DNA from: Bryobacterales bacterium
GTDB taxonomy: Bacteria; Acidobacteriota; Terriglobia; Bryobacterales; Bryobacteraceae
Assembly: GCA_003157745.1 (NCBI GenBank)
Contig: PMKM01000179.1
Location: forward strand, 1 to 33,786
Direction of reading: 5' to 3'
Length of the DNA: 33,786 nucleotides
Shown here: positions 17,678 to 26,148 of the stretch, in pieces
Layout of the letters: each line of letters opens with the position of its first letter
Position numbering within the stretch: the stretch's first letter is position 1
Made by a program: the position numbers and the translations under genes
Notes under the pieces: generated by a model
Seen by the model: only the letters and a program-made list of their open reading frames with translations
What the model was told of the DNA's origin: nothing
The model's database searches: none

Positions 17678-18538
17678 ATGATGACATCCGCACCGCGAAT
17701 CTCAACCACCATTGCATGTCTGTTCTCATTATCGGCGGGCATTGCGTACGCCCAGCCGGGATCCGAAACGCATCCGCAGCTCCTGCCCAAGGTTACCATC
17801 GCCGGCTCGGTAGTCAGGTCGATTAAGTCCGCCGCCGCCGGGCGCGATTTCGACCTCTACATTCACCTGCCCTCGGATTACGATCAGCTCAAGAGCAAGA
17901 AGTATCCCGCGATCTACATCCTCGATGGCCAGTGGGATTTCAAGTTGATGGACTCCGTGCTGGGAGGCTTGGTTTACGACAAGTTCGTCCCGGAAATGAT
18001 CCTGGTCGGAATCACCTACTCGGGCGAGAACCCCGATTACAACACCCTCCGGGCGATGGATCTCACACCTGTTGCGGTCCCGGACGTGAAGGGATCCGGG
18101 AACGGACCCAATTTCCTGAAGTGCCTGAAGACGGAACTGATCCCGTTCATCGAAGCCAACTACCGGGCCGACCCTTCGCGTCGCATGCTGCAGGGCAGCT
18201 CGTATGGGGGCCTCTTCACGCTGTACGCCCTGTTCGCGGATCCGGGGCTGTTCTCCGCTTATATGTCGGCTAGTCCGGCGGTGCCTTTCGGCGGCGGCTT
18301 TGCGCTGAAGCAGGAAGCCGAATACGCGCGCACTCACAAAGAGCTGCCGGCGAAGCTGTTCCTGGCGGTCGGCGCCGCGGAGGGACTGGCCGCTCCAGTG
18401 CGGACGTTCATGCAAACTCTCCAATCGCGCGCCTACCAGGGCCTGAAGCTCGAAACACGCGTGATCGATGGCGAACGCCACGCCGGCAACAAGCCGGAGG
18501 CGTACAACCGCGGGCTGCGATTCCTGTTCGCCGAGTAA
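17678..18538 (+). CDS. Secreted alpha/beta-hydrolase, esterase D/enterochelin esterase-like
   Basis: Putative exported serine esterase of the esterase D / Fes-like alpha/beta-hydrolase group (COG2819-type). A signal peptide is visible (positively charged start, hydrophobic 11-21, cleavage near AYA at residue 25). The fold motifs follow: DLYIHLPSDYD, KYPAIYILDGQWDF, the nucleophile elbow GSSYGG (Ser175), and His268 in GERHAGN as catalytic base; an acidic residue cannot be assigned by eye. The length of 286 is usual. It faces ftcD with only 16 bases between the stop codons, and CCCGC/GCGGG at 18539-18551 could act as a small terminator. The substrate is unknown, and a link to histidine use is not implied. 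Confidence 0.82.
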   Translation: MMTSAPRISTTIACLFSLSAGIAYAQPGSETHPQLLPKVTIAGSVVRSIKSAAAGRDFDLYIHLPSDYDQLKSKKYPAIYILDGQWDFKLMDSVLGGLVYDKFVPEMILVGITYSGENPDYNTLRAMDLTPVAVPDVKGSGNGPNFLKCLKTELIPFIEANYRADPSRRMLQGSSYGGLFTLYALFADPGLFSAYMSASPAVPFGGGFALKQEAEYARTHKELPAKLFLAVGAAEGLAAPVRTFMQTLQSRAYQGLKLETRVIDGERHAGNKPEAYNRGLRFLFAE

Positions 18539-18554
18539 CCCGCGGCGCGGGCAC

Positions 18555-19961
18555 TCACACCGCGCGCAACCTCTGTTCCACGGCGGCAGTGAACTCCGCG
18601 TTCTTCATGCTTTCGAGGTTGATGCGCACGTTCTCGATCGCGCCGATTTTCGCGGCTGTGGTCAGCGCCTTCGCCACTGCCAGGTCGGAGCCGAATCGCT
18701 CCGGCACGTCCATCTTTTCCAGGCGCGCGCCCATCGCCGCGGCGCGCTCGAACACTTCGAGCGGCACCAGCGCGGCGCCGTGCAGCGCTTCTTCGACAAA
18801 CGGCGCGCGCTCGTCCTTGGGGCGTTTGTACGCCGCCATCACGTGCTCGAACGAAGCGGCATCGCGCTCGACGGCCGCGGTGAAGAATGCGCGGTCGTCT
18901 TCAAATTCGGCCGGGTCCAACTTCGCCAGGCGCGAAACCATGGCGCCCAGAGCCGCGCCCATCGCCGCCGCCGCCGCCGCCGCGCTGCCACCGCCGGGCG
19001 TGGCCGTGCCAGCGGCAAGCGCGTCCAAAAACTCCGGCAAGCCGCTGCGCGCCGTTACGGCGTCCGCAATGCGATTTTCGAGCATCAGCTCCGGACGGAA
19101 GTTCTCCGCGCGCAGAAAATATTCGGCCGCCAGCTCGATCGCCTTGCGCGGGATCAGCCCCACGATTTCGCTGCCCACCACCGGCACGCCGTAGCGTTCC
19201 GCCTCGCGCCGCACGGTTTCGAAAACCAGGTGCAGCGGCGTCTGCTCGAAATCGGTCAGGTTGATCGAAACCTGCGCCAGGTTGCGCGAGCCGAGCATCA
19301 CGCCCATCGATTTGACGAAGCGGAAACCGCCATTCGAAAAACGAATCGTCCTGGCGATCCGCTTGGCGATGTTCACATCCGCCGTGCCCAGGTTGACGTT
19401 GTACGCGATCAGGAACTTGCGCGCGCCCAGCACGACCGCGCCAGCCGTGGGATGGCACACGGCATCGCCGATATCCGGCGCGCGGCCGGCGTCGGTGCCC
19501 ATCTCTTTGAGCAGCGCTTCGAATTGTCCGCGCCGGATGTTCTCCAGGTTCACGCGTTCCGGCCGCCGCGCCGCGGCTTCGTAAAGGTACACGGGCACCT
19601 TCAGCCGATTCCAGATTTCGCCGCCGACGCGCTCCGCCAGACGCACGCATTCTTCGAGCGTGACGCCTTCAATCGGGATGAACGGCACCACGTCGGCCGC
19701 GCCTATGCGCGGATGCGCGCCTTGGTGCTTGGTCAGATCGATCGACTCGACCGCCTTTTCAACACCGCGCAACGCTGCCTCCGCCACCGCCGCCGGCGGC
19801 CCGACGAACGTCAGCACGGAGCGATTATGATCGGCATCGGCTTCGCGATCGAGCAGCGTCACCTCGGGCACGGCCGTGATTGCCGCGATGATCGCATCCA
19901 TCTTGGCCGCATCGCGACCTTCGGAAAAATTCGGCACGCATTCTACGAGTTGTCGGGGCAT
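18555..19961 (-). CDS. ftcD: Bifunctional glutamate formimidoyltransferase / formimidoyl-THF cyclodeaminase
   Basis: Two-domain enzyme that moves the formimino group from formiminoglutamate to tetrahydrofolate and then releases ammonia to give 5,10-methenyl-THF, completing histidine breakdown to glutamate. The N-terminal domain (about 1-300) starts VECVPNFSEGRD and carries KHQGAHPRIGA; His83 in it corresponds to the catalytic histidine of mammalian FTCD. The cyclodeaminase domain (about 305-468) begins LPEFLDALAAGTATPGGGSA. The fused layout is as in animal FTCD, while many bacteria encode the two parts separately. At 468 residues it is shorter than the 541-residue mammalian protein. It starts 15 bases after hutU and is surely co-transcribed with it. 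Confidence 0.93.
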   Translation of the reverse strand: MPRQLVECVPNFSEGRDAAKMDAIIAAITAVPEVTLLDREADADHNRSVLTFVGPPAAVAEAALRGVEKAVESIDLTKHQGAHPRIGAADVVPFIPIEGVTLEECVRLAERVGGEIWNRLKVPVYLYEAAARRPERVNLENIRRGQFEALLKEMGTDAGRAPDIGDAVCHPTAGAVVLGARKFLIAYNVNLGTADVNIAKRIARTIRFSNGGFRFVKSMGVMLGSRNLAQVSINLTDFEQTPLHLVFETVRREAERYGVPVVGSEIVGLIPRKAIELAAEYFLRAENFRPELMLENRIADAVTARSGLPEFLDALAAGTATPGGGSAAAAAAAMGAALGAMVSRLAKLDPAEFEDDRAFFTAAVERDAASFEHVMAAYKRPKDERAPFVEEALHGAALVPLEVFERAAAMGARLEKMDVPERFGSDLAVAKALTTAAKIGAIENVRINLESMKNAEFTAAVEQRLRAV

Positions 19962-19976
19962 AGGTTTTCGAGGGCG

Positions 19977-21632
19977 CTACGGCTGCATCGGGATCTTCAC
20001 GCCGTGCTCTTTGGCGAAGCGCACGGCTTCATCGTAACCCGCGTCGGCGTGGCGCATCACGCCGGTGCCCGGGTCGGTGGTGAGCACGCGCTCGATGCGC
20101 CGCTCGGTCTCGACCGTGCCATCGGCCACCACCACCATGCCGGCATGTTGCGAATAGCCAATGCCCACGCCACCGCCGTTGTGGATCGAAACCCAGCTCG
20201 CTCCGGCTGCGATATTCACCATCGCGTTGAGCAGCGGCCAATCGGCGATTGCGTCCGAGCCGTCGCGCATGGCTTCGGTCTCGCGGAAGGGCGACGCCAC
20301 CGAACCCGCGTCCAGATGGTCGCGGCCGATCACGATCGGCGCTTTCAATTCGCCCGAGCGCACCAGCCGGTTGATGGCCACGCCAAATTCGGCGCGCTCG
20401 CCATAACCCAACCAGCAGATGCGCGCCGGCAGCCCTTGGAATTGAACGCGCCGCTCGGCCAGCGGCAGCCAGCGCGCCAGCGTTTCGTCGCGTGGAAACA
20501 GTTCGAGCGCCAGCTTGTCGGTGCGCGCGATGTCGGCCGGATCGCCCGACAGGGCCACCCAGCGGAACGGGCCGCGGCCGTGGCAGAACAGCGGGCGTAT
20601 GTATTCGGGCACGAAGCCCGGAATGTCGAAGGCGCGCTCGACGCCCGCGTTCTTCGCGTGCGTGCGTATGTTGTTGCCGTAATCGAAAGTCACCGCGCCG
20701 CGCTTCTGCAACTCGAGCATGGCGGCTACGTGCACGCCCATCGACGCGGTCGAACGCTTCACATATTCGGCCGGGTAGGCCGCTCGCAGCTCCGCCGCCG
20801 CTTCGAGCGTCATGCCGTGTGGCACGTATCCGTTCAGCGGATCGTGCGCGCTGGTTTGATCGGTGAGCACGTCGGGGACTATCCCGCGCCGCGCCAGTTC
20901 GGGAACCACGTCGGCGCAATTGCCCACCAGGCCGACTGAGATCGCTTCACCGCGCGTCCGCGCCGCGTCGAGCGCCGTGAGCGCGCGATCGAGGCTCGTC
21001 TCCACGCGGTCGCAGTATCCCGTCTCGAGACGCCGCTTGATGCGCGCCGGATCCACATCGATGCCGAGGAAGCACGCTCCATTCATCACCGCGGCGAGCG
21101 GCTGCGCGCCGCCCATTCCGCCCATGCCGCCCGACACCACCAGCTTGCCCGCGAGCGATCCGCCGAAGTGCCGGCGCGCCACCGCCGCGAACGTTTCGAA
21201 CGTCCCCTGCACGATGCCCTGGCTGCCGATGTAGATCCACGAGCCCGCCGTCATCTGCCCGTACATGGTGAGGCCCAGCCGCTCCAGGCGGTTGAATTCG
21301 TCCCAGTTCGACCAGTGGCCCACCAGGTTCGAATTGGCGATCAGCACGCGCGGCGCTTCGGGCGTCGTCCGAAAAATGCCCACGGGCCGCCCCGATTGCA
21401 CCAGTAGCGTCTCGTCGTTTTCGAGCGCGCGCAGCGAGCGCACGATCGCGTGGAACGCCTCCCAGCTTCGCGCCGCGCGGCCGGTGCCGCCATACACGAT
21501 CAACTGGTCCGGCTTCTCGGCGACGTCGGGATCCAGGTTGTTGTGCAACATGCGCAAGGCCGCTTCCTGGTGCCAGCCCTTGCAGGTGAGTGCGCCGCCG
21601 CGCGGCGCGCGAATGGCCGGAACTGCGCTCAT
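19977..21632 (-). CDS. hutU: Urocanate hydratase HutU (urocanase)
   Basis: NAD-dependent cytoplasmic enzyme converting urocanate to 4-imidazolone-5-propionate. Hallmarks are [25 protein letters not shown], the NAD-binding [55 protein letters not shown] and [16 protein letters not shown]. The length is about 551 residues, as usual for urocanase. The open frame allows an ATG five codons earlier (21647), but only the ATG at 21632 has a purine-rich GGGG five bases upstream, so it is preferred. It leads the hutU-ftcD unit, and the divergent gap of 88 bp to gcdH must hold promoters for both directions. Confidence 0.96.
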   Translation of the reverse strand: MSAVPAIRAPRGGALTCKGWHQEAALRMLHNNLDPDVAEKPDQLIVYGGTGRAARSWEAFHAIVRSLRALENDETLLVQSGRPVGIFRTTPEAPRVLIANSNLVGHWSNWDEFNRLERLGLTMYGQMTAGSWIYIGSQGIVQGTFETFAAVARRHFGGSLAGKLVVSGGMGGMGGAQPLAAVMNGACFLGIDVDPARIKRRLETGYCDRVETSLDRALTALDAARTRGEAISVGLVGNCADVVPELARRGIVPDVLTDQTSAHDPLNGYVPHGMTLEAAAELRAAYPAEYVKRSTASMGVHVAAMLELQKRGAVTFDYGNNIRTHAKNAGVERAFDIPGFVPEYIRPLFCHGRGPFRWVALSGDPADIARTDKLALELFPRDETLARWLPLAERRVQFQGLPARICWLGYGERAEFGVAINRLVRSGELKAPIVIGRDHLDAGSVASPFRETEAMRDGSDAIADWPLLNAMVNIAAGASWVSIHNGGGVGIGYSQHAGMVVVADGTVETERRIERVLTTDPGTGVMRHADAGYDEAVRFAKEHGVKIPMQP

Positions 21633-21697
21633 ATCAGCCCCAATCATAGCGCCGGTTGACGACCGATGCCCGCGCCACGCCGGCCGCGCCGTGTTCC

Positions 21698-21710
21698 AAT
21701 AATGAGGGAG
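21698..21710 (+). promoter_or_regulatory. gcdH -10-like element and ribosome binding site
   Basis: AATAAT (21698-21703) is the only AT-rich hexamer in the hutU/gcdH gap, and it is directly followed by GAGGGAG (21704-21710), a strong Shine-Dalgarno 10 bases before the ATG at 21721. The two are too close for both to function with a normal leader, and no -35 pairs with the former, so the ribosome site is the firmer call. TTGACG at 21656 is too far upstream. Confidence 0.4.
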
Positions 21711-21720
21711 AAAACTTCCG

Positions 21721-22887
21721 ATGGCCTTTCGCGGCGTGGATTACTTTCGAGTCGATTCGCTCTTCAACGAAGAGGAGCGCATGGTGCGGCAGACCGCGCG
21801 GCGCTTCGCCGAAGAGCGAATTATGCCGCTGATTCGCGATTGCTACCGTGACGCGCGTTTCCCCTCCGAGTTGATTCCCGAATTGGGCGAACTCGGCTTC
21901 CTCGGCGCCAACTTGGAAGGCTACAACTGCGCCGGCATGAGCAACGTCGAATACGGCCTTGTCATGCAGGAGCTGGAGCGCGCCGATTCCGGCATTCGCA
22001 GCTTCGTCTCCGTGGAGGGCGCGCTGGTCATGTACCCGATCTTCGCCTTCGGCAGCGAGGAGCAGAAGAGCCGCTGGCTGCCGCGCCTCCAAAACGGATC
22101 TGCCATCGGATGTTTTGGCCTCACCGAGCCCGATTTCGGTTCGAACCCGGCCGGGATGCGCACCACGGCCACTCGCGACGGGGCCGGCTGGGTGCTCAAC
22201 GGCGAGAAGACCTGGATTACCAATGGCGGTGTGGCCGAGGTGAGCGTGGTGTGGGCGCGCACGCCGGAAGGCATCGCAGGCTTTCTGGTGGAACGCGGCA
22301 CGCCCGGATTTTCGACGAGCGACATCCACGGCAAGCTATCGATGCGCGCCTCGGTGACATCGAGTTTGTCGATGGCGGATTGCCATGTCGGCGATGCCGC
22401 GCGCCTGCCCGGCGCCAAGGGACTGAAATCCGCGCTCGCCTGTTTGACGCAGGCGCGCTATGGCATCGGTTGGGGCGTGATCGGCGCCGCCATGGATTGC
22501 TACGAAACCGCGCGGGAGTATTGCGTCGTTCGGAAGCAGTTCGACAATCGCCCAATCGCTTCTCACCAGTTAGTGCAGGAAAAGCTGGCCTGGATGATCA
22601 CGGAAATCACCAAGGCGCAACTGCTGGCCGTCCACGCCGGCCGGCTCAAGGACCAGGGACTGGCGGACCCTGCCCACGTCTCGATGCTCAAGCGCAACAA
22701 CACTGCCATCGCCCTCGATTGCGCCCGTCTCAGCCGCGACCTGCTCGGCGCCAATGGCATCACCGACGAGTATCCCGTGATGCGCCACTTATGCAATCTG
22801 GAGACGGTCAAGACTTATGAAGGCACGGATCATATACACGCGCTGGTAATCGGCGAGCGAGTGACCGGCATCGCGGCGTATAAGTAG
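21721..22887 (+). CDS. gcdH: Glutaryl-CoA dehydrogenase-type acyl-CoA dehydrogenase
   Basis: FAD-dependent cytoplasmic enzyme that oxidises and decarboxylates glutaryl-CoA to crotonyl-CoA (lysine/tryptophan or aromatic degradation). The acyl-CoA dehydrogenase fold is complete in 388 residues. GCDH-specific segments are [55 protein letters not shown] and [16 protein letters not shown], ending in [15 protein letters not shown] with Glu367 as the catalytic base position. Similarity to human GCDH runs throughout, so this subfamily is favoured over butyryl-CoA or isovaleryl-CoA dehydrogenases. It is transcribed divergently from hutU. No other glutarate or lysine pathway gene is nearby. Confidence 0.88.
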   Translation: MAFRGVDYFRVDSLFNEEERMVRQTARRFAEERIMPLIRDCYRDARFPSELIPELGELGFLGANLEGYNCAGMSNVEYGLVMQELERADSGIRSFVSVEGALVMYPIFAFGSEEQKSRWLPRLQNGSAIGCFGLTEPDFGSNPAGMRTTATRDGAGWVLNGEKTWITNGGVAEVSVVWARTPEGIAGFLVERGTPGFSTSDIHGKLSMRASVTSSLSMADCHVGDAARLPGAKGLKSALACLTQARYGIGWGVIGAAMDCYETAREYCVVRKQFDNRPIASHQLVQEKLAWMITEITKAQLLAVHAGRLKDQGLADPAHVSMLKRNNTAIALDCARLSRDLLGANGITDEYPVMRHLCNLETVKTYEGTDHIHALVIGERVTGIAAYK

Positions 22888-22934
22888 CGCTCGGCTTAAC
22901 GGAATTGAAACAGTCTTGGTGTAAAATCGCACTT

Positions 22935-23363
22935 ATGCAGTCTCATTGGCCGTGGCTCACGGCAGTGCTTTTCGCCGTACCCATGTTGGACGCGCCGGCC
23001 GCGCGCGCTGCCGACATTTGCTCCGCGTTGACCGAAGCCGAAGTGTCAGCCGCCGTCGGAACGCCGTTGCAGCGCAGCCCCAGCGATCCCTGCCGCTTCG
23101 GCCACGCGTTCCAGTCGGTTCACATCACGATGCATGCCGGAGGCGCCAGCGGGTTCGACGGTTACGCGGCGCAGGCGCGGCGGGAATTCAAGGACGTGCA
23201 GACGGTGCCGGGCGTAGGGGCGAAGGCGATCTTCTTCGGATTCGATCTGGCGGTGCAATATAAGAACGATCTATTCGTCGTCGCGATGTTCCTGGGGAAG
23301 TCGAGCCCCGAGAAAATCGCGCTGGCGAAGGCCGTCGCGTTCCGCGTGATGTCCCACATGTGA
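22935..23363 (+). CDS. Small secreted protein of unknown function
   Basis: A 142-residue protein with a clear signal peptide (WPWLTAVLFAVPMLDAPAARA, cut near residue 25). The mature part starts ADICSALTEAEVSAAVG and has two cysteines (Cys29 and Cys53, in DPCRFGH) that probably form a disulfide. The CxxLTxxEVxxxxG start resembles domains of small exported proteins and lipoproteins (DUF3558-like), but I cannot name the family. The ATG at 22935 is chosen because it gives a proper signal peptide; ten codons of open frame upstream do not. A TAAAAT (22922-22927) seven bases ahead of the ATG could be a -10 element, implying an almost leaderless transcript. It follows gcdH by 47 bases. Confidence 0.7.
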   Translation: MQSHWPWLTAVLFAVPMLDAPAARAADICSALTEAEVSAAVGTPLQRSPSDPCRFGHAFQSVHITMHAGGASGFDGYAAQARREFKDVQTVPGVGAKAIFFGFDLAVQYKNDLFVVAMFLGKSSPEKIALAKAVAFRVMSHM

Positions 23364-23454
23364 CAGGAGCGCAGCTCGTGTCTGGGCTCGCGCGACTTAT
23401 GCAGCGGTCTCATATGCGTTTTTCGCAGCCAACCACGCTCGGCGCGGTCCCGAG

Positions 23455-23916
23455 TTACTGCGCCACCTTGATCGCTATATAGAGCACTTCCTTGCCCGGC
23501 GCCAGTTTCATCTGGTGCGGCATCCCGGCGGGGATCGTCAGCACGTCGCCGGCGACCACGTGGTGCTCCGTGCCGTCCTGGATCGCGGTACCGCGAATCT
23601 CAGTCGGCGAAGAGTTGGTGGGATTCTCGAGCGTGCCGCCCGTGACCAGGTCGGCTTCGCCGCTTTCGATGACGAAGATGTCCGTCATCTTCATGTGGAC
23701 TTCCGCCGTCCCGGATCGCCGGCGCAGCGCCAGGGCGAAGTTGTAGTTGCCCATGTCGGCCAGTTTTTCGCTGGCGACGCCTTGCGGACTCAGCTTGCCC
23801 GCTAGGTCCTTAGCCACCTGTTTGACCGTGTCGGCGTTCCATATGCCGAATGTGGGAGTGCCGGCCGCCGCGACTGAGGCGCCGGCGAGTGAGAGTAACA
23901 TCGCAATCGATTTCAT
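23455..23916 (-). CDS. Secreted cupin-domain protein
   Basis: Single-domain cupin of 153 residues with a signal peptide (MKSIAMLLSLAGASVAAAG). The conserved cupin parts are HMKMTDIFVIESGEADLVTGG (first motif, with a histidine in EVHMKMTD) and DVLTIPAGMPHQMKLAPG (second motif with His). The metal-ligand set is partly degenerate, so it may bind a small molecule or sugar rather than catalyse. The start at 23916 is chosen because the longer frame lacks homology and would hide the signal peptide. It lies 97 bases downstream of a GH105-type gene on the same strand, so it may share that transcript. Substrate and role are unknown. Confidence 0.72.
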   Translation of the reverse strand: MKSIAMLLSLAGASVAAAGTPTFGIWNADTVKQVAKDLAGKLSPQGVASEKLADMGNYNFALALRRRSGTAEVHMKMTDIFVIESGEADLVTGGTLENPTNSSPTEIRGTAIQDGTEHHVVAGDVLTIPAGMPHQMKLAPGKEVLYIAIKVAQ

Positions 23917-24013
23917 GCGGTCAAAGGTAACACGATGATGCGTGCAGGTGTGGGGCGGATCGCGACCGCTCGCGGAGTTGACTGGCGAAAGCGCCCGCCC
24001 TACCACGCAAAAC

Positions 24014-25099
24014 TTACTTCTTCAGAAGCGCGTTGACGCACCACAGCACCGGTGCCTGCCCGTGCGCATTGCCCTTTTCGGTCGGGCGGTTCAGGTAGAA
24101 CTGAATGTCATTGGTCTGACCGGTGCCGACGCAAACCTTGTCCACGTTGCCGTCCGCGTCGATGAACTTATTGACGGCCAGCCACCCCTTGCGCGCGGCT
24201 GTCGCATAACTCTTTTTCTCCAGCCAGCCTTGTTTCACGCCGGTGATCATGGCGTAAGTGAACATCGCTGTGCAGGAGCTTTCCCGATAGGATTCGGGGT
24301 GGTCGAGCAGTTGATGCCACACGCCGTCGGCGTCCTGATGCTGCAACAACGCGGCCATCATCTTGCGGTAGCCCTCCAGGATGCGCGCGCGCTTGGGGTG
24401 GGTCGCCGGTAACTCGGTAAGAAGCTCCGTCATGCCGGCCGCCACCCAGCCGTTGCCGCGGCCCCAGAAGAAGCGGAACTCGGGCCCGTGATAGAACAGC
24501 CCGTTGGGCTGTTGCAGCTTGTCGAGATAGGCGACCATCTCGAGCGCGGCGCGATCCAGGTAAGTCTTATCGCCGGTGGCGCGGTAGGCCTGGAGTTGCA
24601 GGATCGTGATCATGTACATGTCGTCGATCCAGAAACGCGTTTCGCCCGAAAGCCCTTCCGGCGTGGCGTTCTCCCACTGCTCGTCGGCCAGCCTCTTGCC
24701 GAGCGCGAGATACTGCGGGTCCTTGGTGCGGATGTACAACTCCAGCGGTACGATGCCGAAAATCGCGTGGTCGACATGGTGTTCCCAGGAAACGATCTTC
24801 TGCTGCCCGGCTTCAGTCCGCCACGGATCGTAGCGCTTCACCAGGGCATCCGTCATCGCCTGGTCGCCGGTCAGTTTGGCAAATTCGAGCGCGGAGTACC
24901 AGGTGGAATCCTCGGCGTAGTGGACCGAGGGCTTGGTCGGAATCCAACGCGGCAGCATGTTGGCGACGATCTTCTTTCCGACTTCCTCGGGCGCTGTGCC
25001 GGCCGGCCAATTGGTGAATTCTATCTGCTGTACCGCCGCGACGCCGGCGATCCCAATGACGACGAGTCCGGCGAGCAAACGGTGTGTGACGGTGCGCAT
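24014..25099 (-). CDS. GH105-type unsaturated rhamnogalacturonyl/uronyl hydrolase (YteR/RhiN-like), copy 1
   Basis: Alpha6/alpha6-barrel hydrolase predicted to cleave the unsaturated uronic acid from the non-reducing end of pectin/rhamnogalacturonan lyase products, through hydration of the double bond. The family motifs are FWIDDMYM (Asp159-Asp160, the general acid/base pair region) and FFWGRGNGW (211-218), with GVWHQLLDHPESYRESSCTAMFTY in the C-terminal part. The N-terminus (1-24) is hydrophobic and fits a signal peptide or anchor, so the protein is likely exported. The length of 361 is usual for GH105. The ATG has GGAG 9-12 bases ahead. It is transcribed divergently from the KduI-like gene across a region of inverted repeats. 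Confidence 0.86.
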   Translation of the reverse strand: MRTVTHRLLAGLVVIGIAGVAAVQQIEFTNWPAGTAPEEVGKKIVANMLPRWIPTKPSVHYAEDSTWYSALEFAKLTGDQAMTDALVKRYDPWRTEAGQQKIVSWEHHVDHAIFGIVPLELYIRTKDPQYLALGKRLADEQWENATPEGLSGETRFWIDDMYMITILQLQAYRATGDKTYLDRAALEMVAYLDKLQQPNGLFYHGPEFRFFWGRGNGWVAAGMTELLTELPATHPKRARILEGYRKMMAALLQHQDADGVWHQLLDHPESYRESSCTAMFTYAMITGVKQGWLEKKSYATAARKGWLAVNKFIDADGNVDKVCVGTGQTNDIQFYLNRPTEKGNAHGQAPVLWCVNALLKK

Positions 25100-25115
25100 T
25101 CTCTTTTTCTCCCCA

Positions 25116-25136
25116 GTCCGCCTCGGTAGCGCGGAC
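25116..25136. promoter_or_regulatory. Inverted repeat GTCCGC-N9-GCGGAC, candidate operator
   Basis: GTCCGC (25116-25121) and GCGGAC (25131-25136) form an inverted repeat 16 bases upstream of the first GH105 gene. The 11-base half-site GTCCGCCTCGG recurs at 25203-25213 (second repeat in this gap), which argues for a shared binding protein such as a pectin-responsive regulator. No regulator gene is adjacent. Confidence 0.45.
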
Positions 25137-25203
25137 GACCGATATCCGGCGAATCGTCACACCTAACACGAGACGGGCCACGCCGTCATCTGAGACCCTA
25201 TTG

Positions 25204-25217
25204 TCCGCCTCGGCGGA
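25204..25217. promoter_or_regulatory. Inverted repeat TCCGCC-N2-GGCGGA, candidate operator
   Basis: TCCGCC (25204-25209) and GGCGGA (25212-25217) form a perfect 6-bp inverted repeat in the middle of the gap between divergent GH105 and kduI-like genes. It shares GTCCGCCTCGG with the repeat at 25116. It could also fold as a hairpin. Confidence 0.4.
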
Positions 25218-25223
25218 TCATTT

Positions 25224-25245
25224 AGCGAATTCAAATTGATTCGCT
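25224..25245. promoter_or_regulatory. 22-bp inverted repeat AGCGAAT-N8-ATTCGCT, candidate operator
   Basis: AGCGAAT (25224-25230) and ATTCGCT (25239-25245) are perfect 7-bp arms around an AT-rich centre (TCAAATTG). The 15-base centre-to-centre distance is typical of dimeric helix-turn-helix operators. It lies about 60 bases upstream of the kduI-like ATG, where a repressor or activator could act. Confidence 0.5.
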
Positions 25246-25305
25246 CGTCGTGAGGTGCGAGAATCCGGTAGGAACGGCCACGGCGGCCGGCGGCAAGGAG
25301 AGATC

Positions 25306-26145
25306 ATGGCGGCAACGGAGCAGGCAGCGATTCGGAAAGAAACGTGCGTCTTCAGAAACACCGGGGCGCGCAAGGGGCGGCATCTGTCCGTCACGCCGCA
25401 AACGGCGGCCTCGCGGCACATGTACTTCGGGCGCATCGTGCTCGATCGCGGCGACGCGCCGATTGACGTCGAAACCGGCGAGCGCGAAACCGGCCTGATC
25501 TGCCTGCGCGGCGGCGCCACGGTCGACGCCGGGGGCGGGAAATTCACCATGGGCAAGTACGATGCGCTGTACGTGCCGCGCGCCAGCCGCTTCCGCCTCA
25601 CCGCGGGCGCCGACGGTTGCGATTTCGCCGAGCTGTCCGCTCCGGTCACCAAGACCCACCCGCTGCAGTTCGTCTCCTTCGCCGAGATTCAGAAGGACCC
25701 CGGGCTGCACTTCTCGGCCGGTGGTCCTAACTCCGAACGCACCCTCAACATTCTGCTCGGCAAGAACGTCGAAGCCGGACGCATCGTGGCCGGCGTGACC
25801 TTCAGCAAGCCGGGCAACTGGACGTCGTGGCCGCCGCACGAACACGCGGCGATGCTCGAGGAAGCCTACCTATACGTCGACATGCCCGCGCCCAGCTTCG
25901 GCGTGCAGTTCGTTTATAACGACACGAAGGAGCCCGAACTCGCGACCTTCGTGCGCGAGGGCGACGTGGTCCTGATGCCGCAAGGCTACCATCCCAACGT
26001 GGCGGCGCCCGGAGGGACGATCGGTTTCCTGTGGATGATGGCGGCCAACCGCGAAGACGCGGACCGGCAATTCGGCGTGGTCAACGTGCAGCCCGAATTT
26101 GCGGGCGGCGGCTCCGGTTTGGAAAAAGGACAGGCGGGGAAATAG
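25306..26145 (+). CDS. KduI/IolB-family cupin isomerase, probable 5-keto-4-deoxyuronate isomerase
   Basis: Bicupin isomerase of the KduI/IolB family. Its place directly before kduD, between two GH105 genes, points to isomerisation of 5-keto-4-deoxyuronate (from unsaturated uronic acids) into the KduD substrate. Seen in the sequence: ETGLICLRGGATV and KYDALYVPRAS in the N-terminal cupin, and in the C-terminal cupin GNWTSWPPHEH with its metal histidines, EEAYLYVDM and the distal His in PQGYHPN. The PPHEH segment looks more like IolB (5-deoxyglucuronate isomerase) than E. coli KduI, so the naming follows context. A strong AAGGAG (25295-25300) precedes the ATG at 25306; the open frame runs 17 codons further upstream to a GTG. 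The length is 279 residues. Confidence 0.8.
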   Translation: MAATEQAAIRKETCVFRNTGARKGRHLSVTPQTAASRHMYFGRIVLDRGDAPIDVETGERETGLICLRGGATVDAGGGKFTMGKYDALYVPRASRFRLTAGADGCDFAELSAPVTKTHPLQFVSFAEIQKDPGLHFSAGGPNSERTLNILLGKNVEAGRIVAGVTFSKPGNWTSWPPHEHAAMLEEAYLYVDMPAPSFGVQFVYNDTKEPELATFVREGDVVLMPQGYHPNVAAPGGTIGFLWMMAANREDADRQFGVVNVQPEFAGGGSGLEKGQAGK

Positions 26146-26148
26146 ACC

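Noticed and set aside
18468-20939. 823-codon open frame on the + strand opposite ftcD and hutU
   Set aside because: Same antisense artefact: low-complexity Arg/His/Ala-rich product, while the opposite strand encodes well-conserved enzymes.
22904-22927. TTGAAA plus TAAAAT as a sigma-70 promoter before the small secreted protein
   Set aside because: The spacer is only 11 bases, far from the usual 17; only the -10-like element is kept as a hint.
25306-26145. Inositol catabolism role for the IolB-like isomerase
   Set aside because: No other iol gene is present and the neighbours are pectin/uronate genes, so this function is not supported by context.
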